A stretch of DNA of 64,000 nt from CAYYIS01 sp964470965 (GTDB lineage Bacteria > JAAXHH01 > JABIQT01). Shown in pieces: positions 37,730 through 46,462 of this stretch (positions within the stretch are counted from its first letter, which is position 1; each line of letters begins with the position of its first letter). The stretch covers positions 62,001-126,000 of the forward strand of contig CAYYIS010000005.1 of the NCBI GenBank assembly GCA_964470965.1. The letters run 5' to 3'. The translations under genes were made by a program, and so were the position numbers. The notes below the pieces were generated by a model. It saw only the letters and a list, made by a program, of their open reading frames with translations. It was not told the origin of the DNA and searched no databases.

Positions 37730-39337
37730 TTACTGTTCCGACGACATTATCCTGAAACGCAGATCTTCCACTTTCTCACGGACTTTCTGCTCCAACCTGC
37801 CATCGGGCGCCATGCGCAGATATCCCGCATAGGCATCGATCGCCGCCCGGTAATCCTGCTGTGCCGCCAGCACATTGCCCAGATTATAATACAACAACTC
37901 GGATTCAGGATCTACCACCAGACCGGCCTGGTACTGTTCAATGGCGTTTTCATACTTCTTTAAACCGACATACAGGTTGCCGATACGGGCATAAACTTCT
38001 GATGAGGACGGCTCGATGCGGATCACCTGCTTGTACGCATCGATTGCCTTCTGGGCATGTCCCAGCCGTTTGTAGGCGATGGCCAGCATGCGGTAGGCAT
38101 CTACATCATCGGGATTTCGCTCCAACAGAATTTCATACGTGCGGGCCACCTCATCCCACCTGTCCAGTTTCACGGCAACTGCACCCAGTGTCCGAAGCGG
38201 TGCATCTTCTTCAGGCTTCAGCGTAACCACCCGTTGAAATGATTCCATGGCTTCCCGGAGGCGCCCGCTGGATTCGTAAACGGAGGCGAGGCCGTAGTAG
38301 GAATCATAGTCTTCAGGCTTCAACTCAATGGCTCTGGAGTAGGCTCCGATGGCATCGGAGTACTGCCCCGTTTGTTCATAGGCGTAACCAAGAGAAAACG
38401 CGATGTCCGCATCATCCGGTTTTGTGGTCAGCGCTTTTTCGTAGGCGTCGATAGCGTCGATGATGTTTTCATTTCTCTCATAGGTGTAACCAAGAAGGAA
38501 CAGATAATCGGCATTAAGGGGTTCCAAAGTCGCCGCCTGACGGTATGAGGCCAAGGCTTTTTCCCGATCTCCTTTTTTGTCGAAGGCGTAACCAAGGGCG
38601 AAATGAGCATCCGCATAGTTGGGATTAAGCTCCAGTGCCCTGCGATACAGGCGGACGGCCCGATCGGTCTGTTCCGGCGTATCCATCTGGAAGAGGGCTG
38701 GCAGCCTTATCGCCAGCCTATCCACCCGGGTCCTGGTTCTGGAGCGGCCGATCGGACCCAGGAAATCCACGTCGCCGGCATTCCCGTTTTCCGTCACGAC
38801 TGGAGCGGGCGTCTTTTCACGGGTCAGGTCTTCAATCAGCTGGTTTATCAGGGCGGAGCGGTTGTTGTGATCTACTGTCCGCGTCGCGGTTTTAAGTGCT
38901 TCGCCGGTTTCACCGGAATAATGAGTAGCGGTTATCGTAAGCTCGTGTTCGATCCCTTCGAAGGAACCGGCTATCAGTGTTTCGGCGAAAAGCACGCCGC
39001 TGAGGCCGATCGCCGTTTCCGGGTCGAGCGTTCCCCGAAGAGGCAACTGCTCGCCGGCCATCATCTCTCGCACGAACGATCCGTCGGCCACGGTCCACCC
39101 TTTGCGTTCCCTGAAACGAACGGACATGGTCGCGCTGATGGTGGCGCGCAGCCAGTTCAGTTCCTGGTCGCCTGTTCGGTTCTCAAACGGCAGCACCGCT
39201 ACATCCGCTGGACCCGATCCGACGGGTGTCAACGAGGTGGATGACGAGGTGTCGATCACCCGGGCTTGTTTCGGCAAGGTACCGCCGCAAGCGGCGAACA
39301 ACACAAGACAAACGAGGATGGGGTTATATACCTTCAC
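37730..39337 (-). CDS. TPR-rich lipoprotein
   Basis: A 535-residue predicted lipoprotein beginning at GTG 39337, chosen because AGGAGAG lies upstream and it gives the signal MKVYNPILVCLVLFAACGG with lipobox FAAC. An N-terminal domain with VAVLPFENRTGDQELNW resembles the CsgG/TolB-type N-terminal fold. Ten or so TPR repeats follow (for example YADAHFALGYAFDKKGDREK, DIAFSLGYAYEQTGQYSDAI). Such lipoproteins act as scaffolds in the envelope. It heads a leftward set of TPR, Gfo/Idh/MocA and UXS-like genes, with a strong promoter at 39428-39456. Confidence 0.8.
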   Translation of the reverse strand: MKVYNPILVCLVLFAACGGTLPKQARVIDTSSSTSLTPVGSGPADVAVLPFENRTGDQELNWLRATISATMSVRFRERKGWTVADGSFVREMMAGEQLPLRGTLDPETAIGLSGVLFAETLIAGSFEGIEHELTITATHYSGETGEALKTATRTVDHNNRSALINQLIEDLTREKTPAPVVTENGNAGDVDFLGPIGRSRTRTRVDRLAIRLPALFQMDTPEQTDRAVRLYRRALELNPNYADAHFALGYAFDKKGDREKALASYRQAATLEPLNADYLFLLGYTYERNENIIDAIDAYEKALTTKPDDADIAFSLGYAYEQTGQYSDAIGAYSRAIELKPEDYDSYYGLASVYESSGRLREAMESFQRVVTLKPEEDAPLRTLGAVAVKLDRWDEVARTYEILLERNPDDVDAYRMLAIAYKRLGHAQKAIDAYKQVIRIEPSSSEVYARIGNLYVGLKKYENAIEQYQAGLVVDPESELLYYNLGNVLAAQQDYRAAIDAYAGYLRMAPDGRLEQKVREKVEDLRFRIMSSEQ

Positions 39338-39427
39338 GATGTATCTCTCCTGCCTGAAAGATCGTAGGCAAGCTAAAAACACGGCCAATCCTGAGATAAT
39401 CCCTATCAAAACACCTTACAATCCACC

Positions 39428-39456
39428 ACAATACCACCAATTTTCTGCCCTGTCAA
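39428..39456 (-). promoter_or_regulatory. Promoter of the leftward TPR-Gfo-UXS unit
   Basis: On the minus strand, TTGACA (39451-39456), 17-bp spacer, TATTGT (39428-39433), about 90 bp before the GTG at 39337. Confidence 0.6.
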
Positions 39457-39507
39457 GCTATGATTTTATTGTTGAGATAACGGTGTTTAACGTATAGAAG
39501 AATACTG

Positions 39508-39536
39508 TTGACAGTCATAGGCTGAGGGGGTATAAT
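39508..39536 (+). promoter_or_regulatory. Consensus sigma70 promoter of the GT2 gene
   Basis: TTGACA (39508-39513), exactly 17 bp, TATAAT (39531-39536): a perfect match to the textbook consensus. It is the strongest promoter in the window, and its transcript would carry a leader of about 220 nt. Confidence 0.7.
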
Positions 39537-39581
39537 CGACGAGAAACCCCATAAATCAGAGCATATGTGAGACCTCAAAAT

Positions 39582-39596
39582 ATTGCATCATGCAAT
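39582..39596. promoter_or_regulatory. Palindrome in the GT2 leader
   Basis: ATTGCATCATGCAAT is a perfect inverted repeat (6-bp arms around TCA) about 40 bp after the expected transcription start. It could be a repressor site or a short hairpin. Confidence 0.35.
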
Positions 39597-39765
39597 GGGA
39601 TAGGTGTGGTGCTGACCTCATCGTTCTACGCGGGAGATCTTGGTAGTTGTAGATGTGGCGGCAATCCAGCGTGGGAGGGGGTGCATTTGACCGGAGACGA
39701 CCGATCCCACGGCATCAGAGGAAGCCGATATAGAAGGGGTAAGTGATGGTGAACAGGAGAAACAA

Positions 39766-40740
39766 GTGAAGCTGATTGTTCAGATACCAGCTTGGGATGA
39801 AGAAGCAACCATCGCTGACGTGATTGGTGATATACCGAGAAACATACCGAACGTCGACGAGGTGGAGGTGCTGGTAATAGACGACGGTTCCACTGACAGG
39901 ACGGTAGAAGTCGCACGTGAAGCGGGCGCAGACCATATCATTTCTTTATACCGGAACCGTGGTCTTGCGACGGCTTTCCAGGTGGGTCTGGACGCCTGCC
40001 TGAAGCGAGGCGCCGATATCATCGTCAACACCGATGCGGATAACCAGTACCCTGGAGATCAGATTCCGCTCCTGGTAGACCAGGTCATCACACAACACGC
40101 CGACCTGGTGATCGCAGATCGCCAGGTGGCATCGGTCGCGCATTTCTCATTACAGAAGAGGCTGTTGCAGAAATTGGGCAGTTGGGTCGTGCGCGTGGCG
40201 TCGTCGACCTCTGTACCGGACGCACCCAGCGGCTTTAGGGCCTATACCAGAGAGACGGCGATGCGGTTGTTTGTTACCACCGATTTTTCCTACACCATTG
40301 ACAATCTGATACAGGCCGGCAGACGGAATCTGAACGTGTGCCACGTGCCGATCAGGACCAGTGAAACTAGAGCATCTAAACTCCATGGGGGTAACTGGAA
40401 TTTTGTCAAACGACAGGGCGGAACGATCGTAAGAAGCTATGCTTCGTATGAGCCCTTGAAAACATTCGTTTACCTGTCCAGTCCGTTCTTCGTGGCCTCT
40501 GCAATCCTCTGGATTCGGCTGGCTTACTTCTTTATCCGGGACGGCTTCGTGCTGCTGGGCCATATACAATCTCTGATGGTGGCAGGTATCCTTCTCATTA
40601 CCGGGGTTCTGGTTTTGATGTTCGGCCTTCTCGCCGATCGTGTCGGCGACAACCGCAGAATGATTGACGAAATGATGTTCCGCCTTAGAAAATCTGAGCT
40701 TGATCTGATCGATTCGAGGAGGGAACAATCGGAAGTGTGA
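39766..40740 (+). CDS. Family 2 glycosyltransferase with C-terminal membrane helices
   Basis: A 324-residue dolichol-phosphate-mannose synthase-like GT2. The GT-A domain (about 1-215) has VQIPAWDEEATI, VLVIDDGSTDRT, and the metal-binding DADNQYPGDQ. Two membrane helices lie at about 240-260 and 270-290. It probably transfers a sugar from a nucleotide donor to polyprenyl phosphate at the inner membrane for surface glycans. The start is GTG with AGGAG at 7 bp. A perfect consensus promoter lies 230 bp upstream. No adjacent glycan genes on its own strand, but the UXS-like gene lies divergently nearby. Confidence 0.85.
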   Translation: MKLIVQIPAWDEEATIADVIGDIPRNIPNVDEVEVLVIDDGSTDRTVEVAREAGADHIISLYRNRGLATAFQVGLDACLKRGADIIVNTDADNQYPGDQIPLLVDQVITQHADLVIADRQVASVAHFSLQKRLLQKLGSWVVRVASSTSVPDAPSGFRAYTRETAMRLFVTTDFSYTIDNLIQAGRRNLNVCHVPIRTSETRASKLHGGNWNFVKRQGGTIVRSYASYEPLKTFVYLSSPFFVASAILWIRLAYFFIRDGFVLLGHIQSLMVAGILLITGVLVLMFGLLADRVGDNRRMIDEMMFRLRKSELDLIDSRREQSEV

Positions 40741-41392
40741 GCCATTGAAACATTTGAGACGGCCGCTTGATTTTGATACAAATTGATCTCGTGAACAAAT
40801 AGGCATATCCATGCGAAATCCCACATGCTCACCATATAGGTATTCGGATGGATGCTAGAATCGAACCAGCCCGCGAGGGGGCAATGGGATTGGCCCGGTG
40901 GTTTTTCCGACTGGGCTCTGAATCCCAATTGTGTCACCGACATGAACGAACCAAGGACATGAGCAGAACCGATACCGGCTCCGGGTTCGGAGATGATCAA
41001 ACGCGCCTTTCAGGCGGGAGAAGTGCATTCGGTATTTGACTTGTTGTTGCAGGAAGTCTACCGGGTGGACACAGACCTGAGCGCCACAGTCATCCGATTC
41101 GGCATCATACCCGACCGAACGGCTATCTTCCTAACATTCAGAGCCGGCTTGGAAGAGGATATCCCGTCCGACAACCTGGATCGTGCTCGCCAGGGGCAAG
41201 CTTTCGTGCTGGAAGCCCAAAGAATACGACCTGAACAGAATATAAGACGGTATTTTGGAAATTTTCCCGCGCCCGGAACACGGAGAAAACGCTTGACACT
41301 TTACGCCCCTAGACATACTTTGACAGCACAATTAGACACAGATTTCAAACTGTGAATTACGCCGCTTGTCCCGTAGCATGAGGAGGCGTGTT
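40741..41392. other. 650-bp intergenic region upstream of the E1alpha gene
   Basis: I do not support a gene here. A 120-codon frame at 40993-41355 has a GGAG too close to its ATG and no recognisable domain, and it runs through the promoter at 41293-41321. The rest is non-coding. Confidence 0.4.
41293..41321 (+). promoter_or_regulatory. Putative promoter of the 2-oxoacid dehydrogenase operon
   Basis: TTGACA (41293-41298), 17-bp spacer, TACTTT (41316-41321). The -10 box is weak. It lies about 70 bp before the E1alpha start. A second TTGACA at 41320-41325 lacks a good -10 partner. Confidence 0.4.
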
Positions 41393-42415
41393 GTGAGCGT
41401 TGAAACCGCCCCCGTTACGGAGGCTGACCTTCGTGACGACCACCTTGATGGCCTTGAACTGTCCCACAATGATTGCCGCAGACTCTATTATATCATGTGT
41501 CTCCAGCGGGAGTTTGAGACGCGTGTCTATACCCTCTTTAAACAAGGCCGCCTGAAAGGCGCCGCCTATGCCGGTGCGGGGCACGAAGCCATCGCTGCGG
41601 GTAGCGGCTATGCCATGTCCCCTCAGGATTACCTGGTCCCCCTCCACAGAACCATTGGAACACATTTTTTACGCGGCCATTCACCGAAGATCATGATGTG
41701 TCAGTACATGGGGCGTGCTAACGGTGCCACCGGCGGAAAAGACGGCAACATGCACTGCGGGGACTGGAGCAAACAGATCGTTGGCATGACCAGCCACTTG
41801 GGCGCTAATATTCCAACGGCTGCAGGCGTGGCGCTTGCCAGCAAGCTGCAGGGGAAAAACGGTGTAGCCCTGACTTTTATCGGTGAAGGCGGTTCCAGCA
41901 TCGGCGATTTCCATGAAGGGCTGAACTTTGCGGCTGTAAGAAAGCTCCCCATGGTCCTTATCATTGACAACAACGGATACGCCTACTCCACGCCCACGGA
42001 ACTCGAATATGCCTGCGAAAACCTGGTCGACCGGGCAGAAGGATACGGTATACCCGGCGTATTGATTGACGGCACGGATGTCCTCGCAGTATACCGAGAG
42101 ACAAAGGCCGCATTTGAGCGGGCCAGAGCGGGAGAGGGGCCGACACTCATCGAGGCGAAAACTTACCGTCTACTCGGCCATGCCCAGCATGATCCTGCCG
42201 ACTATGTACCTGAAGAAATCAAGGAAGAGGGAAGAAAGAACGATCCTCTGCTCCGTTGTGAAAGGGAATGGATCCAATTCGGATACTGCACACAGGAACA
42301 GATAGAAAAGATCAAAAGCGACTGCAGGCAGGAAATAGATGATGCTGTAGCATTGGCGGAGAGCAGTCCGTTACCGGAACCGGAAGATGCACTTACGGGC
42401 GTCTATGCAGATTGA
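41393..42415 (+). CDS. Thiamine-pyrophosphate-dependent 2-oxoacid dehydrogenase E1 component, alpha subunit
   Basis: A 340-residue E1alpha of the pyruvate/branched-chain/acetoin dehydrogenase type. The TPP motif is visible as GEGGSSIGDFHEGLNFA with NNGYAYSTP about 30 residues later (GEG in place of GDG, as in several branched-chain and acetoin enzymes). It decarboxylates a 2-oxoacid and passes the acyl group to E2. I use GTG 41393, with AGGAGG 6 bp before it, rather than the TTG at 41366. E1beta follows after 9 bp. Pyruvate, branched-chain or acetoin substrates cannot be distinguished here. Confidence 0.88.
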   Translation: MSVETAPVTEADLRDDHLDGLELSHNDCRRLYYIMCLQREFETRVYTLFKQGRLKGAAYAGAGHEAIAAGSGYAMSPQDYLVPLHRTIGTHFLRGHSPKIMMCQYMGRANGATGGKDGNMHCGDWSKQIVGMTSHLGANIPTAAGVALASKLQGKNGVALTFIGEGGSSIGDFHEGLNFAAVRKLPMVLIIDNNGYAYSTPTELEYACENLVDRAEGYGIPGVLIDGTDVLAVYRETKAAFERARAGEGPTLIEAKTYRLLGHAQHDPADYVPEEIKEEGRKNDPLLRCEREWIQFGYCTQEQIEKIKSDCRQEIDDAVALAESSPLPEPEDALTGVYAD

Positions 42416-42424
42416 GGGATACGA

Positions 42425-43405
42425 ATGGAAGCCATAACATATCTGGAAGCCATCTCAGAAGGTCTTCGTGAAGAGATGCGCCGGGATGAGAGCGTATTCT
42501 GTCTCGGGGAGGATATCGGCGCATACGGCGGAGCGTTCAAAATCACGAAGGGATTTCTTGAAGAATTCGGGGAGGATCGTGTGATCGATACGCCCCTGGC
42601 GGAATCAGCCATCATCGGTGCTGCCCTGGGGTCGGCGATCATGGGAATGCGCCCCGTAGCGGAGATGCAATTCGCTGACTTTATCACCTCCGGGTTTAAT
42701 CAGATCGTCAACAATGCAGCCAAGACTCATTACCGCTGGGGTGCGGCAGTCCCTATGGTCATCCGCTGCCCCTCAGGCGCAATGGGCAACGGTGGCCCAT
42801 TTCACTCTCAAAATCCGGAAGCCTGGTTTTTTCGTGTGCCCGGTCTAAAAATCGTCGCGCCTTCGACCCCGTACGATGCCAAGGGATTAATCAAATCATC
42901 AATTCGAGATAACAACCCGGTGCTGTACTTCGAACATAAAGGTCTGTATCGCGACACCAAAATCAAAGCAAGCCTTCCAGAAAACGATTTCGTGGTTCCG
43001 ATCGGTGAAGGCCTCATTCGCAGGGAAGGAAAAGATCTGACGATCATCACCTACGGTATGATGGTACACAGGTCGCTGGAAGCTGCGGAACAGTTGTCCG
43101 AGGAAGGCGTGGCAGTGGAAGTCATCGACCTGCGTTCTCTATTGCCGTTCGACAAGAATATGATTCTCGAGTCGGTCAAGAAAACCAACCGTTTGCTTAT
43201 CGTACACGAAGATACGCTAACGGGAGGTATCGGCGGAGAGATGGCGGCGATCATCGCGGATGAAGCATTCGAATTTCTCGATGCACCGATCAAGCGAGTG
43301 GCTGCGATTGACACCCCGATTCCTTTCAGCCCGCCTCTCGAGGAGTTCTTCCTGCCCAACACTGAGAAGATCACCGCCGCCCTTAAGGATCTGGCCGCAT
43401 ACTGA
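42425..43405 (+). CDS. 2-oxoacid dehydrogenase E1 component, beta subunit
   Basis: A 326-residue E1beta with the transketolase-like fold. Visible conserved parts are FCLGEDIGAYGGAFKITKGF, DTPLAESAIIGAALG, EMQFADFITSGFNQIVNNAA, the GPFHSQNPEAWF active-site histidine region, and the C-terminal VEVIDLRSLLPFD plus VHEDTLTGGIGGE. It forms an alpha2beta2 heterotetramer with the preceding product. Spacing is 9 bp upstream and 10 bp downstream, so the three subunits are translated from one mRNA. Confidence 0.9.
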   Translation: MEAITYLEAISEGLREEMRRDESVFCLGEDIGAYGGAFKITKGFLEEFGEDRVIDTPLAESAIIGAALGSAIMGMRPVAEMQFADFITSGFNQIVNNAAKTHYRWGAAVPMVIRCPSGAMGNGGPFHSQNPEAWFFRVPGLKIVAPSTPYDAKGLIKSSIRDNNPVLYFEHKGLYRDTKIKASLPENDFVVPIGEGLIRREGKDLTIITYGMMVHRSLEAAEQLSEEGVAVEVIDLRSLLPFDKNMILESVKKTNRLLIVHEDTLTGGIGGEMAAIIADEAFEFLDAPIKRVAAIDTPIPFSPPLEEFFLPNTEKITAALKDLAAY

Positions 43406-43415
43406 TGGAGTAATT

Positions 43416-44693
43416 ATGAGTTTAGATATCGTGATGCCGAAGCTCGGAGAGAGCGTCACGGAAGGCACCGTGGTCCGGTGGCTCAAGCAGGAAGGGGATG
43501 AGGTCGGAAGGGATGAGTCAATCCTTGAGATCGCGACGGATAAAATCGATACGGACGTCCCCTGCATCACCGACGGGGTGTTAAAAAAAATCCTGGTGCA
43601 CGATGGGGAAACGGTAGAAGTCGGCCAGGTGCTCGGTATCTTGGAAGTGGCAGGCGATGACGAGACGGATGCCACGCCCGCAATCGAAACGGAAGCTGAG
43701 TCCTCTACGGCCGTTGAAACAGCGGGAGAACCGGTTGCCGAAACGGCGCCCTCCGACGGCACAGATGACCCGTTGACCAGGGGAGACGGTGGTCGGTTTT
43801 ATTCGCCGCTGGTCAGAAGTATTGCCCGTCGGGAAAGCGTTACCGGGGGGGAACTGGATGGTTTGAACGGAAGCGGCAGGCACGGCCGCGTTACCAAAAA
43901 GGATATACTGGCATACGTCGCCCAGCGCGCCGAATTACCAGCGGCACCTGCGATAACGAGGCCTGCCTCACCGGCGCTGGCTTATACATCTGCCGAAGCG
44001 GACGTGCTGGTCATGGACAATGTCCGCAACGCGATTGCCGAACACATGGTTCGCAGCAAGGCCACCTCCCCCCATGTCACCTCGTTCACTGAAGTGGATA
44101 TGACCCACATCTCCCGGTATCGGGAACAGGTCAAAGATGAGTTCCTGAAGAAGGAAGGGTTCAAGCTGACGCTGACGCCGTTCTTCATCGCCGCCATTGT
44201 CGATGCCCTCCGTACCAATCCCATGCTGAACGCATCGGTAGACGGTGATAAGATCCTACTTTGGAAGCACATTAATTTTGGACTGGCCGTGGGTCTTGAA
44301 AAAGGGGTTGTGGTTCCGGTTATCCAGCACGCGGAGGAAAAAAACTTCCTTGGGCTGGCTGGTGCGGCCTATGACCTGGCGGTTCGTGCACACGATAGAA
44401 AACTTAATCCGGATGAACTGCATGGCGGTACGTTCACGCTCACTAATCCCGGTATGTGGGGCACCATGTTCGGCACGCCCATCATCAGCCAGCCCCAGAT
44501 CGGCATCATCGCAACAGGTGCTGTGAAAAAGCAAATGGTGGTCCGGGATGACGATACTATTGCGATCCGCTCGATCATGTATATGAGCCTTTCGTACGAT
44601 CACCGCGTTGTCGACGGGCTGAATGCAGCCCGGTTTACGCAGACCATCACGAAAAACCTGGAACAGTTCGATTTGAGTGAGGTGGGAATTTAA
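43416..44693 (+). CDS. 2-oxoacid dehydrogenase E2 component (dihydrolipoyl acyltransferase)
   Basis: A 425-residue E2 with a lipoyl domain (about 1-76; lipoylated Lys43 in EIATDKIDTDV), an Ala/Pro/Glu linker, an E3-binding domain at about 130-167 (SPLVRSIARRE, GRHGRVTKKDILAYV), a second linker and the catalytic domain (about 195-425) with SYDHRVVDG carrying the active-site His. I start at ATG 43416 (GGAG 5 bp before) since the longer frame overlaps the E1beta gene. No E3 (dihydrolipoamide dehydrogenase) gene lies nearby, so E3 must be supplied from elsewhere. Confidence 0.92.
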   Translation: MSLDIVMPKLGESVTEGTVVRWLKQEGDEVGRDESILEIATDKIDTDVPCITDGVLKKILVHDGETVEVGQVLGILEVAGDDETDATPAIETEAESSTAVETAGEPVAETAPSDGTDDPLTRGDGGRFYSPLVRSIARRESVTGGELDGLNGSGRHGRVTKKDILAYVAQRAELPAAPAITRPASPALAYTSAEADVLVMDNVRNAIAEHMVRSKATSPHVTSFTEVDMTHISRYREQVKDEFLKKEGFKLTLTPFFIAAIVDALRTNPMLNASVDGDKILLWKHINFGLAVGLEKGVVVPVIQHAEEKNFLGLAGAAYDLAVRAHDRKLNPDELHGGTFTLTNPGMWGTMFGTPIISQPQIGIIATGAVKKQMVVRDDDTIAIRSIMYMSLSYDHRVVDGLNAARFTQTITKNLEQFDLSEVGI

Positions 44694-44721
44694 GGCTTCT
44701 AAAAAGGAGAATGAGAGGTTG

Positions 44722-44772
44722 GAGAAGGGAGAGGCCATGCCCTGATGCACTCCCCTTTCTTTCTCCCTTTTC
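44722..44772 (+). terminator. Hairpin after the E2 gene
   Basis: An 11-bp stem (44722-44732 with 44762-44772, one G-U pair) closes a 29-nt loop; a short T-rich stretch follows. It lies between E2 and the DUF72 gene and may end most transcripts of the dehydrogenase operon. The large loop makes it a modest candidate. Confidence 0.35.
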
Positions 44773-44787
44773 GTTTAAGGGGACAGT

Positions 44788-45594
44788 ATGGCCGATGTAC
44801 ATATCGGCACCATGGGCTGGTCGTACAAGGAATGGGTCGGGCCTTTCTACCCTAACGAAATGGACCAGAAAGTTTTCCTGGATTACTACTGTCAGGTTTT
44901 CAGTGCACTGGAGATCGACAGCACCTTTTACTTTATCCCCAAGGCGTCCGTGGTGGCGAACTGGAACAGCAAGACCCCGCCAGAATTCCGATTCACAGCC
45001 AAGATGCCCAGGATGATCACGCATGAGCGTAACCTGCTCGAATGTGAAGATCTGGTCGAAGCGTTTATGGTCAGCATTGGACTTCTGGGCCCCAAATTAG
45101 GCTGCGTACTGGTGCAGCTTCCGCCATCCTATCGATACAACCACCGGACAATGGACCGCACGGCAAAGTTCGTGGACATCCTGCCTGCCTCCGACTTCCG
45201 TTTCGCCATCGAATTTCGTCATAAATCCTGGATACAGGCCGAGGTCTTCTCCCTGCTGCGAGCACATGGTATCGCCTGGACCATACAGGATCACCCTTGG
45301 CACATGCCGTTATATCCCGAACTTACGGCTGATTTCACCTACATAAGGTGGATGGGTGATAACGACGACGAACGCATCGAACATGTGGGAGAGGTCGTGA
45401 TCGACCGATCCCACGACCTCATCAAATGGTCGGAGCGGTTGAAAAAAGACATACTGCCCCGCGTGGATACCCTGTTCGGCTTGTTCAACAATCACTATGC
45501 AGGCCACGCGCCCACCAGCTGTAACCAGATGAAGCGTCTGCTGGGGCTGGATGCGGTTAACCCTGATATCGGGAAGCAGATGAGTTTGTTTTAA
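44788..45594 (+). CDS. DUF72-family TIM-barrel protein
   Basis: A 268-residue DUF72 (YecE-like) protein: N-terminal IGTMGWSYKEWVGPFYP, then LEIDSTFYFIPKASVVANW and EFRFTAKMPRMITHERNL are characteristic, and the C-terminal FNNHYAGHAPTSCNQMKRLL closes the family pattern. Its role is unknown; the fold is a TIM barrel and links to Fe-S or nucleic-acid processes have been proposed for relatives. Its end overlaps the end of the convergent pdxJ by 4 bp. Confidence 0.88.
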   Translation: MADVHIGTMGWSYKEWVGPFYPNEMDQKVFLDYYCQVFSALEIDSTFYFIPKASVVANWNSKTPPEFRFTAKMPRMITHERNLLECEDLVEAFMVSIGLLGPKLGCVLVQLPPSYRYNHRTMDRTAKFVDILPASDFRFAIEFRHKSWIQAEVFSLLRAHGIAWTIQDHPWHMPLYPELTADFTYIRWMGDNDDERIEHVGEVVIDRSHDLIKWSERLKKDILPRVDTLFGLFNNHYAGHAPTSCNQMKRLLGLDAVNPDIGKQMSLF

Positions 45595-46334
45595 CCAGCA
45601 GCAGCCAGGGCCTCCAAGTATGCCTTAGTCGTTTTTCCCAGACCCAAAACCAGGGCATCAGCGATTAGCGCGTGGCCGATGGATACCTCCATCACATTGG
45701 GTACCGCACGGCAGAACTTGGTCACGTTGTCCAGGTTGAGGTCGTGACCGGCATTGACCGCCAATCCAAGGTTTTGAGCATATTCACCGGCGGCAACAAA
45801 AGAGGACAGCACGTCCGCACAAGCATCTTCCCCTCGGCCGAACGCTTCGGCATACGGCTCGGTGTACAGTTCAATGCGGTCAGCGCCGACTTCCGGTACC
45901 AGGCGCATCTGCTCCGGATCCGGATCCATGAAAAGACTCACGCGGCATCCAAGGTCCTTCATCTCCTTAACGATCGGTTTCAGACGTTCCACATTCTCGA
46001 CCATATTCCACCCGTGATCAGATGTAAACTGATCGGGATCGTCCGGAACCAGAGTGCACTGGGTCGGCGGAGTCTTACGGGCCACATCGAGTAAATTATG
46101 GTACGGATTCCCTTCGATATTGAACTCCACATCCGGAAACTCATTGAGCATATCATACAGGTCATCCACATCCCCGGGCGTGATATGGCGCTGATCCGGT
46201 CGGGGATGGACTGTGACACCGTACGCGCCGGCTTCGATCACGATGCGTGCCGCCTCTGTGACGCTGGGAATGCCGATGGTGCGCGTGTTGCGCAGCAGGG
46301 CTACTTTGTTCACATTAACGCTTAACTCGGTCAT
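45591..46334 (-). CDS. pdxJ: Pyridoxine 5'-phosphate synthase
   Basis: A 247-residue PdxJ, the last enzyme of the DXP-dependent vitamin B6 route, which condenses 3-amino-2-oxopropyl phosphate with deoxyxylulose 5-phosphate. Family motifs in order: LSVNVNKVALLRNTR, VTVHPRPDQRHI, EFNIEG, ELYTEPYA, VNAGHDLN and EVSIGHALIADAL. Length fits the family (about 240). I use ATG 46334, with GGGAG upstream, instead of a far upstream ATG, because the family begins here. Divergent from the glycosidase-like gene. Confidence 0.93.
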   Translation of the reverse strand: MTELSVNVNKVALLRNTRTIGIPSVTEAARIVIEAGAYGVTVHPRPDQRHITPGDVDDLYDMLNEFPDVEFNIEGNPYHNLLDVARKTPPTQCTLVPDDPDQFTSDHGWNMVENVERLKPIVKEMKDLGCRVSLFMDPDPEQMRLVPEVGADRIELYTEPYAEAFGRGEDACADVLSSFVAAGEYAQNLGLAVNAGHDLNLDNVTKFCRAVPNVMEVSIGHALIADALVLGLGKTTKAYLEALAAAG

Positions 46335-46367
46335 TTTGAGTACTCCCTTGCCTGTATTGAATTTCCG

Positions 46368-46421
46368 TTGACGGTGTCCGATTTCCACCATACCATACCC
46401 ACGCAGTTTGAATTTATTCAA
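46368..46421. promoter_or_regulatory. Overlapping divergent promoters for pdxJ and the glycosidase-like gene
   Basis: Rightward: TTGACG (46368-46373), 17 bp, TACCAT (46391-46396). Leftward: TTGAAT (46416-46421 on the minus strand), 18 bp, TATGGT (46392-46397). The two -10 boxes overlap, so the two promoters should interfere with each other. Confidence 0.35.
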
Positions 46422-46462
46422 CAAGATAACACAATTCACTCATTCGGGACAGGAGGAATTGG

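Larger units (their letters stand above)
39338..39765. other. Divergent promoter region between TPR lipoprotein and GT2 genes
   Basis: About 430 bp without a convincing gene. It contains two back-to-back promoters, both listed separately, and a 15-bp palindrome at 39582-39596. A GTG-initiated frame of 59 codons at 39567-39746 reads to just before the GT2 start, but it has no good ribosome-binding site and an unremarkable sequence, so I do not call it. Confidence 0.5.

Noticed and set aside
39567..39746. 59-codon GTG-initiated frame in the GT2 leader
   Set aside because: No convincing ribosome-binding site and no recognisable domain; more likely untranslated leader.
40993..41355. 120-codon rightward frame upstream of E1alpha
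   Set aside because: Its GGAG is directly against the ATG, no domain is visible, and it covers the operon promoter.
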